Below are positions 46,647-54,967 of a stretch of 64,000 nucleotides of DNA, in pieces. The DNA is from Rhodococcus ruber NBRC 15591 (GTDB taxonomy: Bacteria; Actinomycetota; Actinomycetes; Mycobacteriales; Mycobacteriaceae). Position numbers and translations under genes: made by a program. The notes under the pieces are model-generated. The model was given only the letters and a program-made list of their open reading frames with translations. It had not been told where the DNA came from and made no database searches. Position 1 is the first letter of the stretch, and each line of letters starts with the position of its first letter. The stretch spans positions 1 to 64,000 of the forward strand of contig NZ_BCXE01000036.1 in assembly GCF_001894945.1 (NCBI RefSeq), read 5' to 3'.

Positions 46647-48107
46647 TCAGGCCCGGCCCGACCGGACACCCTCCTCGATCTTCTTTCCGAGGTCGGTGTC
46701 GACATTCGACCAGTATTCGAAGATCCGGCCGTACAACGCCTCCGAGGTTCCGCCGAGGATGTGTCCGACGATGTTGCCCACCAGCCGCTCCCGAGCGGCG
46801 TCGTCGAGCACCTCGCGCACGAGCGTGCCGGCCTGACCGAAGTCGTCGTCCTCGGCATGCCGGACGTAGCCGGCCCGTACCGCCTCGGTGCCGAACTCCC
46901 ACAGACCTTCGTCGCCGGCGAGCTGCGGGTCGGCGTGCGGGCCGCCGAAGCTGTTCGGCGCATACACCGGGGTGCCCGGGTCGTTGAACGAGTACCGCAT
47001 GGCGCCGTCCTGCGAGTACGAGTTCACCTCGTTCTTCGGCGCGTTGACCGGCAGCTGCGCGTGGTTCGCGCCGATGCGGTAGCGGTGCGCGTCGGCGTAG
47101 GAGAACACCCGGCCGAGCAGCATCTTGTCCGGCGACAGTCCGATGCCCGGCACGATGTTCGACGGCGCGAACGCGGCCTGCTCGATCTCGGCGAAGAAGT
47201 TGCGCGGGTTGCGGTTCAGCGTCCAGGTGCCGACCTCGATCAGCGGGTAGTCACGCTGGGACCACACCTTGGTCAGGTCGAACGGGTTGAAGCGATACCC
47301 CTCCGCCTCGGCCAGGGGCATGATCTGCACCTTCAGCGTCCAGCTGGGGAACTCGCCCCGCTCGATCGCGTCGTGGAGATCGGCGCGATGGTAGTCCGGG
47401 TCGGTACCGGCGAGCCGGTCGGCCTCGGCCTGGGTGAGGAATTCGATGCCCTGGTTCGTCTTGAAGTGGTACTTGACCCAGAACCGCTCCCCTTCGGCGT
47501 TGACCCACTGGTAGGTATGGGAGCCGAAACCGTCCATGTAGCGCCAGGTTCGGGGGATGCCCCGGTCACCCATCAGCCACGTCACCTGGTGCGCGGTCTC
47601 GGGACGCAACGTCCAGAAGTCCCACTGCATGGTGTGGTCGCGCAGTCCCGAACCGGGCAGCCGCTTCTGGGAGTGGATGAAGTCGGGGAACTTGATCGGG
47701 TCCTTGACGAAGAACACCGGGGTGTTGTTGCCGACGAGGTCGTAGTTGCCGTCCTCGGTGTAGAACTTCACCGCGAATCCGCGCGGGTCACGCCACGTGT
47801 CGGGACTGCCCTGCTCCCCGGCCACCGTCGAGAACCGCACGAGGGATTCGGTTCTCGTGCCGGGCTGGAACAGCTTCGCCGCGGTGTACGCACTGACGTC
47901 GTTCGTGACGACGAGTTCGCCGAACGCGCCGCCGCCCTTGGCGTGCACGACGCGCTCCGGGACCCGTTCCCGGTTGAACTGGGCGAGCTTCTCGATCAGG
48001 TAGTGGTCGTGCAGCAGGATGGGGCCCTGCGTTCCGGCGGTGAGCGATTCGTCGTCGCTCGCGACGGGGATACCGACGCCGGTCGTGGTGGGGCGGGGAT
48101 TCGTCAT
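46647..48107 (-). CDS. katA: monofunctional heme catalase KatA
   Basis: 486 aa, small-subunit (clade 3) catalase that splits H2O2 into water and O2. The distal His is in [12 protein letters not shown], Asn in [14 protein letters not shown], and the heme-ligating Tyr in [14 protein letters not shown]. The NADPH-binding region is also present. ATG 48107 has AGGAGG seven bases ahead. It lies 76 bases after a Fur-family gene on the same strand, and the two are probably one operon driven from the fur promoter. Confidence 0.97.
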   Translation of the reverse strand: MTNPRPTTTGVGIPVASDDESLTAGTQGPILLHDHYLIEKLAQFNRERVPERVVHAKGGGAFGELVVTNDVSAYTAAKLFQPGTRTESLVRFSTVAGEQGSPDTWRDPRGFAVKFYTEDGNYDLVGNNTPVFFVKDPIKFPDFIHSQKRLPGSGLRDHTMQWDFWTLRPETAHQVTWLMGDRGIPRTWRYMDGFGSHTYQWVNAEGERFWVKYHFKTNQGIEFLTQAEADRLAGTDPDYHRADLHDAIERGEFPSWTLKVQIMPLAEAEGYRFNPFDLTKVWSQRDYPLIEVGTWTLNRNPRNFFAEIEQAAFAPSNIVPGIGLSPDKMLLGRVFSYADAHRYRIGANHAQLPVNAPKNEVNSYSQDGAMRYSFNDPGTPVYAPNSFGGPHADPQLAGDEGLWEFGTEAVRAGYVRHAEDDDFGQAGTLVREVLDDAARERLVGNIVGHILGGTSEALYGRIFEYWSNVDTDLGKKIEEGVRSGRA

Positions 48108-48183
48108 GGTGATCCTCCTGAGGAAGGGTGCCCGCCACACCACCGCGGGATGCGGTGGTGGCGGAGGGAAAAGCGTTGCTGAA

Positions 48184-48615
48184 CTAGGATTCTCGACAAT
48201 CGGGGCACAGACCCCAGAACGTCACTTCGGCCTCGTCGACGGCGAATCCGTGATCGTCCGAGGGCACGAGGCACGGGACCGCTCCGACGACGCAGTCGAT
48301 ATCGGTCACCGCGCCGCAGTTGCGGCACACCAGGTGGTGGTGGTTGTCGCCGATCCTGGTCTCGTACCGGGCGGGTGAGCCGGCGGGTTCGATGCGGCGC
48401 AGTAGCCCGGCCCCGACACACGCCTTGAGCACGTCGTACACCGCCTGCGTGGAGACGGAGCCGAGTTCGCTCCGCACCGCGACCGCGATCTCGTCCGCAT
48501 CGGAATGCGGGTGCGCGGCAACCGCGCCGAGCACGGCAACGCGCGGAGCAGTCACCCGCAGACCCGCGGCGCGCAGTTGCGCCGGGATGTCGACAGGCTC
48601 GTCCGTTCGGTGCAT
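48184..48615 (-). CDS. Fur-family regulator of the catalase operon
   Basis: 143 aa. The winged helix starts [16 protein letters not shown], the His-rich metal region is [17 protein letters not shown], and a second CxxC (CPDC) completes a structural zinc site. Placement before katA resembles furA-katG of mycobacteria, where FurA represses the catalase and senses peroxide. PerR-like sensing is thus likely but inferred. The ATG lies at the probable transcription start (leaderless), with an overlapping palindrome upstream. Confidence 0.92.
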   Translation of the reverse strand: MHRTDEPVDIPAQLRAAGLRVTAPRVAVLGAVAAHPHSDADEIAVAVRSELGSVSTQAVYDVLKACVGAGLLRRIEPAGSPARYETRIGDNHHHLVCRNCGAVTDIDCVVGAVPCLVPSDDHGFAVDEAEVTFWGLCPDCRES

Positions 48616-48621
48616 GACCCC

Positions 48622-48654
48622 AGTATGCCCCTTTTCTGGAATAGGTCAAGAAAA
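48622..48654 (-). promoter_or_regulatory. fur-katA promoter with palindromic operator
   Basis: On the minus strand TTGACC (48644-48649), a 16-base spacer and CATACT (48622-48627) make a good sigma-A promoter. The start falls on the fur ATG. The palindrome TTTTCT-N11-AGAAAA (48632-48654) covers the -35 and spacer and is the likely autoregulatory site. Confidence 0.7.
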
Positions 48655-48750
48655 TGGGCGAGATCGGTGCGAGCACGATCCTCCGATTCCACACAACGGA
48701 CCCCTCGGTGCGGTCTACCCTGCTTCTCAGCCCACCGGAAGAGGTCCGCC

Positions 48751-49551
48751 ATGCGCACCATCCCGATTTCTCGCGCCTCCGGGATCGCGATCGCGGCCGG
48801 CACCGCGCTCACCCTGCTGCTCGGCTGCTCCAGCGGTTCCGACTCGGAGTCGGAGCCCTACTCCTACGGGCCCACCGTCGATGTCGGCGACGGCACTGCA
48901 CGGACCTATGTCGAGTCGGGCGACGACGGCACACCCCAGGCGATCGGGCTGCGCTTCTCGGCGACGGCACTCGACGGGCTCGCCGACGCCCTCGAGGTGC
49001 ACACGCTCGAGTTCCCGGCCGAGGCGGACGAGACGGCCTTCGACCACCTGACCCTGGACTGGAACCCGCACGGGCACGAACCGGTGGGATTGTTCGACCA
49101 GCCCCACTTCGACATCCACTTCTATATGATCCCCGCCGAGAAGGTCGACGAGATCGACCCGGCCGCACCGGGATACGCCGAGTCGGCGGCCAACATGCCC
49201 GAACCACGGTACATGCCTGCGGACTACGTTCCCGCCGGCCCGCCGGAGGTGGCACTCGTCCCGCAGATGGGGATGCACTGGGTCGACGGCACCCTGCCGA
49301 TCGCACCCGGACAGTACGACTTCACCCAGATCCTCATCGAGGGATCCTGGGACGGCGAATGGACATTCGTCGAACCGATGATGACCCGTGAGTGGCTGCT
49401 CACCCGGCCCACCGTCGACGAGCCGGTGAAGCAGCCGGAGGCCTATCAGCAGAGTGCGTACTACCCCACCACCTACTCGGTGAGCTTCGACGACCGGGAG
49501 CAGGAATACGTCGTCGAACTCGGTGGACTCACCATGCGAGAGGAGTCGTGA
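48751..49551 (+). CDS. exported lipoprotein, His-rich (TTHB210-like/DUF5602), copy 1
   Basis: 266 aa. A signal peptide ends in LLLGC, a lipobox. The mature part has conserved DWNPHGHEP, DQPHFDIHFYMI and MGMHWVD, then WTFVEPMMTREWLLTRP and the end YQQSAYYPTTYSV and ELGGLTMRE. The ordered His suggest a metal site. I recall a similar domain in Thermus TTHB210, a sigma-E-regulated protein of unknown function; this link is from memory. It is translationally close to a paralog and divergent from fur-katA. Confidence 0.75.
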   Translation: MRTIPISRASGIAIAAGTALTLLLGCSSGSDSESEPYSYGPTVDVGDGTARTYVESGDDGTPQAIGLRFSATALDGLADALEVHTLEFPAEADETAFDHLTLDWNPHGHEPVGLFDQPHFDIHFYMIPAEKVDEIDPAAPGYAESAANMPEPRYMPADYVPAGPPEVALVPQMGMHWVDGTLPIAPGQYDFTQILIEGSWDGEWTFVEPMMTREWLLTRPTVDEPVKQPEAYQQSAYYPTTYSVSFDDREQEYVVELGGLTMREES

Positions 49552-49553
49552 CA

Positions 49554-50351
49554 GTGGTGCATCTTCGCACGTTCGCGGTGCTCGGAGTCGTCGGTGCGAC
49601 GGCGACGGCGACAGCACTCGTCCTCGGCTCGGCGGCCGGAGCCCAGAGTTCCACGGCCCTCGACGGCCCGCCGCACCCGGTCGGCAACGGATCGGCCCAC
49701 ACGTACGTCACCGTCGGCCCCGACGGCACTCCCACCGCGATCGGCGTCCGCCTCGACGCGGCCGCACTCGACGGCCTCACGAGCGGTCTGCTGCCCACCA
49801 CCGAGGCCTACGTCCTCGACGTGCCCGCCGGGGCGCCGGACACCGTCGTCGACCACGTCACGCTGGACTGGAACTCGCACGGCCACAATCCGGAGCACGG
49901 GTTCGACCAGCCGCACTTCGACGTGCACTTCTACCTCGTGGACACCGCGACGGTGGAATCGATCCACCCGTTCGTCCCCGGTTATCTCGAACGGGCCGCG
50001 AAGCTGCCAGACCCGAAGTATCTGCCGGAAGGCTACGCACCGTCGGACCCCCAGCCGATTCTCGGCACCGTCGCCAAAATGGGACTGCACTGGCTCGACA
50101 CCACCGAGCCGCACGGGCACTTCACGGAAACGGTCCTGCAGGGTTCGTGGGACGGCCGGCACATCTTCATCGAGCCGATGATGACCAGGGACTGGCTCGC
50201 CTCCCGGCCCGACCTGCACGAGGACCTGCGCCAGCCGAGCGCGTACCAGCAGTCCGGCTACTACCCCACCACCTACTCCGTGACGTGGGACGACGCGGCC
50301 GGGCAGTACGTCGTCGAGCTCGGCGGGCTCACGATGCGCGAGGCGTCGTGA
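49554..50351 (+). CDS. exported His-rich protein (TTHB210-like), copy 2
   Basis: 265 aa, paralog of the previous gene. The motifs recur: DWNSHGHNPEHG, DQPHFDVHFYLV, MGLHWLD, IFIEPMMTRDWLASRP and YYPTTYSV. Unlike copy 1 it has a Sec signal peptide without a lipobox (ends near SAAGAQSS), so the mature protein would be free in the envelope or medium. GTG 49554 has AGGAG eight bases ahead; a GTG at 49548 would overlap the upstream stop as GTGA. The two probably arose by tandem duplication and then split location. Confidence 0.75.
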   Translation: MVHLRTFAVLGVVGATATATALVLGSAAGAQSSTALDGPPHPVGNGSAHTYVTVGPDGTPTAIGVRLDAAALDGLTSGLLPTTEAYVLDVPAGAPDTVVDHVTLDWNSHGHNPEHGFDQPHFDVHFYLVDTATVESIHPFVPGYLERAAKLPDPKYLPEGYAPSDPQPILGTVAKMGLHWLDTTEPHGHFTETVLQGSWDGRHIFIEPMMTRDWLASRPDLHEDLRQPSAYQQSGYYPTTYSVTWDDAAGQYVVELGGLTMREAS

Positions 50352-50366
50352 GCCCGGTGCCGCCCG

Positions 50367-51005
50367 TCAGCGCACCGTCCGGGCCGGCCCGATGCTCATC
50401 CGGCCCGAGGTGATCACGATGCCGTGGTGTGCCCCCGGCAGCAACCACTGCCCGAGCGTCGGGCCCTGCGCCTCGACGCGGACCCGCGCGTAGCGGAACC
50501 GCCCCCGCAGCCGCGCCGTGGCCCGGGCCTGACTGCCGTCCGGTTCGGGCTGGGCGAATGCCAGTCCGCCGACGATCGGCAGTTCGGGACCACGCGGGGA
50601 CGCGTCGGTGTCCACCTTCCACGTGTGGCCCGTGGCCGAGAACCGGCCGGTGACGTCGCCGTCGAACGAGGCAAGCACCTTCGGCAGGTGCCAGTGCTCG
50701 CGGCCGCCGTGCACGGACGCCTCGGAGTCCACGGCGATGAACGGCACCGCCATCGCCGGGATCAGGACCGGGCGCAGGACGGGACTGGCGAGCACCTCAC
50801 GGTAGGGACCGACGGGCGAGTCGAGATAGTCCACCACCATCGCGAGGGTGAACGGCAGGGTCCGGCCACCGGGGCCGAACTGCGCCGCCCCCGGCGCACT
50901 GCGATGCCACCACAGGGCGGCGCGCGCCTGCGCCGACCACGGGGGCGGCGCGGATGTCGGCCAGTCGGTGCGTTCGTCGGTGCTCTCAGGCACGCTCCAC
51001 AACAC
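50367..51005 (-). CDS. acetoacetate-decarboxylase-like protein
   Basis: 212 aa. It has the ADC-like layout with PFTLAMVVDYLDSPVGPYREV and HLPKVLASFDGDV. A Lys lies in the HLPK stretch, near where the catalytic Lys lies in true enzymes, but its environment is not a clear match to the active site. Relatives may be decarboxylases, aldolases or just ligand binders. GTG 51005 lies inside the GMC oxidase gene by 20 bases, so it is the last gene of the operon. Confidence 0.78.
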   Translation of the reverse strand: MLWSVPESTDERTDWPTSAPPPWSAQARAALWWHRSAPGAAQFGPGGRTLPFTLAMVVDYLDSPVGPYREVLASPVLRPVLIPAMAVPFIAVDSEASVHGGREHWHLPKVLASFDGDVTGRFSATGHTWKVDTDASPRGPELPIVGGLAFAQPEPDGSQARATARLRGRFRYARVRVEAQGPTLGQWLLPGAHHGIVITSGRMSIGPARTVR

Positions 51006-52701
51006 GGGCGGCCTCCTCTCGTCGGACGGGATGGATCGGCAGGCGCAGCGCCCCGGGCGCGGAGTCCGGAACGCTGGGGCGCACCGGCTGCACGGCGGTG
51101 ACCGGCACGTACCCGGAGCCGGAAGCCGGACGCGGGTCGGCCTCGCCCTTGTTGGGCCACAACGCCATCGCCCGCTCGGCCTGCGCCGTGATGGTGAGCG
51201 ACGGGTTCACGCCCAGATTGGCACTGACGACGGATCCGTCCACGACATGCAGACCGTCGTGACCGTGGACGCGCAGGTAGGGGTCGACGACACCGGACTC
51301 GGGCGAATCCCCGATCACGCAGCCGCCGAGGAAGTGCGCGGTCATGGGAATGTCGACCAGGTCCGCGATCGATCCGCCCGCGTCGCCGTCGATCCTGTCG
51401 GCGACCCGCCGGATCGCCTCGTGACCCACCGGGATCCACTCCGGCGGCGGCGCACCCGGTCCGCGGCGGCTCGTGAGCCGGCGCCCGAAGAACCCGCGCT
51501 TGCTCGTCAGTTCGAGCGAGTTGTCGTCGGTCTGCATGACCAGCGCGATCACGGTCCGCTCGGACCAGCGCCGCACCGACAGGCTGCGCAGGAACGCCGC
51601 CGGATTACGGGCCGCCACGGCGAAGAACTTCGCCAGCCGCGGTGTCCGGCCGCCACCGTCGACCAGCAGGGCCTGGAGGAGTCCGATAGCGTTGCTGCCC
51701 TTGCCGTATCGCACCGGTTCGATGTGGGTGTGGTCGTCCGGGTGGAAGGAGGCGGTGATCGCGATACCCCGGGAGTAGTCCACGCTGCGGTCCTGCGCCG
51801 TCGCGGCGAGCACCGCTTCGGAATTGGTGCGCACCACCGTGCCCAGCCGCGGCGACAACCGCGGCAGCGCACCGGTCTCGCGCATCGCGAGCAGCAGCCG
51901 CGACGTGCCGTAGGTGCCGGCGGCGAGCACCACCTGGTCGGCGGTGTACACGTCGTGGCGCTTGCGGATCCGGTTCGTGCTGCGGGTGCGGACCTCGTAT
52001 CCGCCGCCGGCGCGCGGGCGGATCCCGGTGACGGTGGTGAGCGGGTGGATCGTCGCACCGGCCTGCTCCGCGAGGTACAGGTAGTTCTTCACCAGGGTGT
52101 TCTTCGCCCCCACCCGGCAACCGGTCATGCAGCCGCCGCACTCGGTGCAGCCGGTCCGGTCCGGGCCGGCGCCGCCGAAGAACGGGTCCGGGACCGTCTG
52201 CCCCGGCTCGCCGAAGAACACCCCGACCGGCGTGGTGGTGAACGTCTCCCCCACCCCCATCTCCTCGGCCACCGAACGCATCACGTCGTCCGCGGGGGTC
52301 GTCAGCGGATTCGGGCGCACCCCGAGCATCCGCGCCGCCTGCTCGTAGTACGGTCCGAGCTCGGCCTGCCAGTCGGTGATGTGCCCCCACTGCGGGTCCT
52401 GGAAGAAACGGGCGGGCGGCCGGTAGAGGGTGTTGGCATAGTTGAGCGATCCGCCGCCGACGCCTGCGCCCGCCATGACCAGGACGTCGGGCAGCAGATG
52501 GATGCGCTGCACGCCGTAGCAGCCCAGCGCCGGCGCCCACAGGTACTTGCGCAGCCGCCAGCTGGTCTTCGGGAGTTCGTCGTCGGCGAACCGCCGGCCG
52601 GCCTCGAGGATGCCGACGCGGTAGCCCTTCTCGGTCGCGCGCAGCGCGGCGACACTGCCGCCGAAGCCGGAGCCGACGACCAGTACGTCGTAATGGGTCA
52701 T
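50986..52701 (-). CDS. GMC oxidoreductase (ChoD-like)
   Basis: 571 aa. FAD-binding motif VLVVGSGFGGSVAALRA, GMC signature MAGAGVGGGSLNYANTLY, and the C-terminal active-site region VVDGSVVSANLGVNPSLTI. A Cys-rich segment (TGCTECGGCMTGCRVGAKN) is typical of ChoD-like proteins and might bind a metal cluster. The mycobacterial homolog ChoD was annotated as cholesterol oxidase but this is disputed. ATG 52701 overlaps the BVMO stop by ATGA. Likely acts on an alcohol produced in the same pathway. Confidence 0.9.
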   Translation of the reverse strand: MTHYDVLVVGSGFGGSVAALRATEKGYRVGILEAGRRFADDELPKTSWRLRKYLWAPALGCYGVQRIHLLPDVLVMAGAGVGGGSLNYANTLYRPPARFFQDPQWGHITDWQAELGPYYEQAARMLGVRPNPLTTPADDVMRSVAEEMGVGETFTTTPVGVFFGEPGQTVPDPFFGGAGPDRTGCTECGGCMTGCRVGAKNTLVKNYLYLAEQAGATIHPLTTVTGIRPRAGGGYEVRTRSTNRIRKRHDVYTADQVVLAAGTYGTSRLLLAMRETGALPRLSPRLGTVVRTNSEAVLAATAQDRSVDYSRGIAITASFHPDDHTHIEPVRYGKGSNAIGLLQALLVDGGGRTPRLAKFFAVAARNPAAFLRSLSVRRWSERTVIALVMQTDDNSLELTSKRGFFGRRLTSRRGPGAPPPEWIPVGHEAIRRVADRIDGDAGGSIADLVDIPMTAHFLGGCVIGDSPESGVVDPYLRVHGHDGLHVVDGSVVSANLGVNPSLTITAQAERAMALWPNKGEADPRPASGSGYVPVTAVQPVRPSVPDSAPGALRLPIHPVRREEAARVVERA

Positions 52702-54203
52702 GCCGCAATCCTTTCGGCCGCGGGGCGGGCGAGGTAGTTCTCGGGGTCGAACTGCCGGGTCCGGGCGCGGTACCGCCAGGTGAACGTAGGCCACATCACC
52801 GAGTTACGGCCCTTGCGGTCGAGGTACCAGCTGTCGCAGCCGCCCGCGTTCCACACCGTGCCCGCGAGGGCTGGATCGAGTTCGGCGTTGTAGGTGCGCT
52901 GCGCGCCCGCGGTCACCTCGACGGCGGACAGACCCCGGGACCTCATGGCGCGCAATGCATCCGCGATGTAGGCGGCCTGCGACTCGAGCATGTACACGAT
53001 CGAGCTGTGACCGAGGTTGGTGTTCGGCCCGTACATCAGGAAGAGGTTGGGGAAACCGTGGACCGCGATGCCCAGATAGGCGCTGGGGCTGCCGTTCCAG
53101 GTCTCGGCGAGGGTGCGGCCGTCGCCGCCTCGGATGTGCTGGGCCACCGGTGGTTCGGTGACGGTGAAGCCGGTACCGAAGATGACGGTGTCGACCTCGT
53201 ACTCGTTGCCGGCTTCGTCGACGACCCCGTTCTCGGTGAGGGCGGTCAGCCCGGACGCCACGACGGTGACGTCGGGCCGGGTGATCGCCGGGAACCAGTC
53301 GTTGGACAGCAGGATCCGTTTGCACATGATCCGGAACTTCGGGGTGAGCTTCGCCCGCAGCTCCGGATCGGCGACCTGCCTGTCGAGCACCGACAGCGCC
53401 CGGCGCTCGAACAGCGGCACGAGCCACCGGCGTGCGAACGGGCGTGTCATCCCGACGACGTACGTCTCCTTCTGCCCGTAGACGGCCGCGCGAACGACCT
53501 TCTGTGCGAGCGGGAAACGCCGGTAGAGGGCCCGCACCGGACGCGCGATGGTGTGGTCGTGCTTGGGCATGACCCACGAGGCGGTGCGCTGGAACAGTGT
53601 CAGGTGCCCGACGGTGTCGACGATGGCGGGGACGAACTGGATCGCGGAGGCGCCGGTGCCGATCACGGCGACGCGCTTGCCGGTCAGGTCGTAGTCGTGG
53701 TCCCACTGCGCCGAATGGAACATCTTGCCGCGGAACGATTCCAGTCCCGGCACCTTCGGCAGGGTGGGGGTGGACAACGCGCCGGTCGCCGAGACGAGCA
53801 CCTCGGCGGTGAGGTCACCACGCGACGTCGACACCATCCAGCGGGCGCTTTCGTCGTCCCATTGCGCGTCACGCAGTTCGCACCCGAACATCGTCCGGTC
53901 GGTGACGCCCTGCTCCTTCGCGACCCGGCGCAGGTAGGCGTAGATCTCCTCCTGGGTACCGTGAGCCTTCGACCAGTCCGGTTCGGGCGCGAAGGAGAAC
54001 GAGTACAACGCGCTCGGCACGTCGCAGGCCGCACCCGGGTAGGTGTTCACGCGCCAGGTGCCGCCGACGTCGTCGCCTCGTTCGATCACGAGGACGTCGG
54101 CGCGCGGATCCTCGCGCAGGAAGGTGGCGGCCATGCCGATGCCCCCGAAGCCCGCCCCGACGACGAGCGTGTGTACGTGCGGCGGGAGGGTCTCGATGCT
54201 CAC
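52698..54203 (-). CDS. Baeyer-Villiger-type flavin monooxygenase
   Basis: 501 aa. Two Rossmann motifs are GAGFGGIGMAATF and IGTGASAIQF. Between them lies the BVMO fingerprint FRGKMFHSAQWD (FxGxxxHxxxW). It inserts oxygen next to a carbonyl using NADPH and O2, turning ketones into esters or lactones. It resembles the EtaA/MymA subgroup. ATG 54203 overlaps the TetR stop by ATGA, so it is co-translated. A cyclic or long-chain ketone is the likely substrate; the exact one cannot be told. Confidence 0.93.
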   Translation of the reverse strand: MSIETLPPHVHTLVVGAGFGGIGMAATFLREDPRADVLVIERGDDVGGTWRVNTYPGAACDVPSALYSFSFAPEPDWSKAHGTQEEIYAYLRRVAKEQGVTDRTMFGCELRDAQWDDESARWMVSTSRGDLTAEVLVSATGALSTPTLPKVPGLESFRGKMFHSAQWDHDYDLTGKRVAVIGTGASAIQFVPAIVDTVGHLTLFQRTASWVMPKHDHTIARPVRALYRRFPLAQKVVRAAVYGQKETYVVGMTRPFARRWLVPLFERRALSVLDRQVADPELRAKLTPKFRIMCKRILLSNDWFPAITRPDVTVVASGLTALTENGVVDEAGNEYEVDTVIFGTGFTVTEPPVAQHIRGGDGRTLAETWNGSPSAYLGIAVHGFPNLFLMYGPNTNLGHSSIVYMLESQAAYIADALRAMRSRGLSAVEVTAGAQRTYNAELDPALAGTVWNAGGCDSWYLDRKGRNSVMWPTFTWRYRARTRQFDPENYLARPAAERIAA

Positions 54204-54778
54204 TTCATCACCAGTTCCTTCCAGACCGGGAGCAGCCGCTCCCGGATCTCACGATCCGATTCGGGGGTACGCATCAGGGCGGCGACGGCAAGTCCGCGAG
54301 CGAGTTCGATGCTCAGGTCGATCTCGTCGGGCCCCATCCGGTCACCCATGATCTCCAGGCAGCCGACCCGCAGCGCATCGGAGACCTTGCGCTCGAGGGG
54401 GATCACCGCCTCGTGCAGGGCGGGATCGGTCCGCGCGGCCACCCACAGCTCGAGCGCGGCATGGAACAGCGGCCCGCGGAACGCGTCGGTGAGGACGTCG
54501 AGGCCCCGCTCGGGGTCCGGGCTCGCCTCGAGAATCTCCGTCAGGCGCTTGTCCACGAGGTGTTCGACCGCGGCGACGACGAGTGATTCCTTGGTCGGGA
54601 AGTGATGCAGTTGCGCGCCCCGGGACACCCCGGCCCGCTTGGCGATCACCTGCGTGGTGGTGCGTGCGTAGCCGAGCTCGACGAGCGAGTCGACGGCCGC
54701 GTCGAGGAGTTTCGCCCGGGTCACGGCGGTGCGCTCGGCCTGCGTGCGCCCGGTGCCCGTGGATGTGGTTCGAGTCAC
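54200..54778 (-). CDS. TetR-family regulator of the BVMO operon
   Basis: 192 aa. HTH with RAKLLDAAVDSLVELGYA and TTTQVIAKRAGVSRGAQLHHF. The C-terminal domain is the usual helical ligand pocket. GTG 54778 is preceded by the intergenic region with a CAGTC-CA-GACTG palindrome. The end overlaps BVMO, so the regulator heads its own operon, and it probably also controls the divergent acyl-CoA dehydrogenase operon. Confidence 0.9.
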   Translation of the reverse strand: MTRTTSTGTGRTQAERTAVTRAKLLDAAVDSLVELGYARTTTQVIAKRAGVSRGAQLHHFPTKESLVVAAVEHLVDKRLTEILEASPDPERGLDVLTDAFRGPLFHAALELWVAARTDPALHEAVIPLERKVSDALRVGCLEIMGDRMGPDEIDLSIELARGLAVAALMRTPESDREIRERLLPVWKELVMK

Positions 54779-54807
54779 AGAACGGACGGTAACAGTCAAT
54801 GAACAAA

Positions 54808-54819
54808 CAGTCCAGACTG
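54808..54819. promoter_or_regulatory. candidate operator of the BVMO-cluster TetR regulator
   Basis: CAGTC-CA-GACTG is a perfect 5-bp inverted repeat. A further ACAGTC lies at 54792-54797. The sites sit between the two divergent operons. Confidence 0.45.
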
Positions 54820-54894
54820 CTTGCAAATAACCGGCGGGCCGGCGTCACTCCAGCTGGCGGGCGTAACCACCCAAAAGCAACTGGAATTCAACCG

Positions 54895-54925
54895 TTGACT
54901 ACTTCAATCGTTATTGGTCTACTGT
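54895..54925 (+). promoter_or_regulatory. promoter of the acyl-CoA dehydrogenase operon
   Basis: TTGACT (54895-54900) is followed by TCTACTGT (54918-54925), giving a -10 of TCTACT at 17 bases or TACTGT at 19. Transcription would begin about 30-40 bases upstream of the ATG. Confidence 0.5.
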
Positions 54926-54967
54926 GATCTGCGCGACAAACGTCGCAGAAGGAGGACCGCCGTCTCC

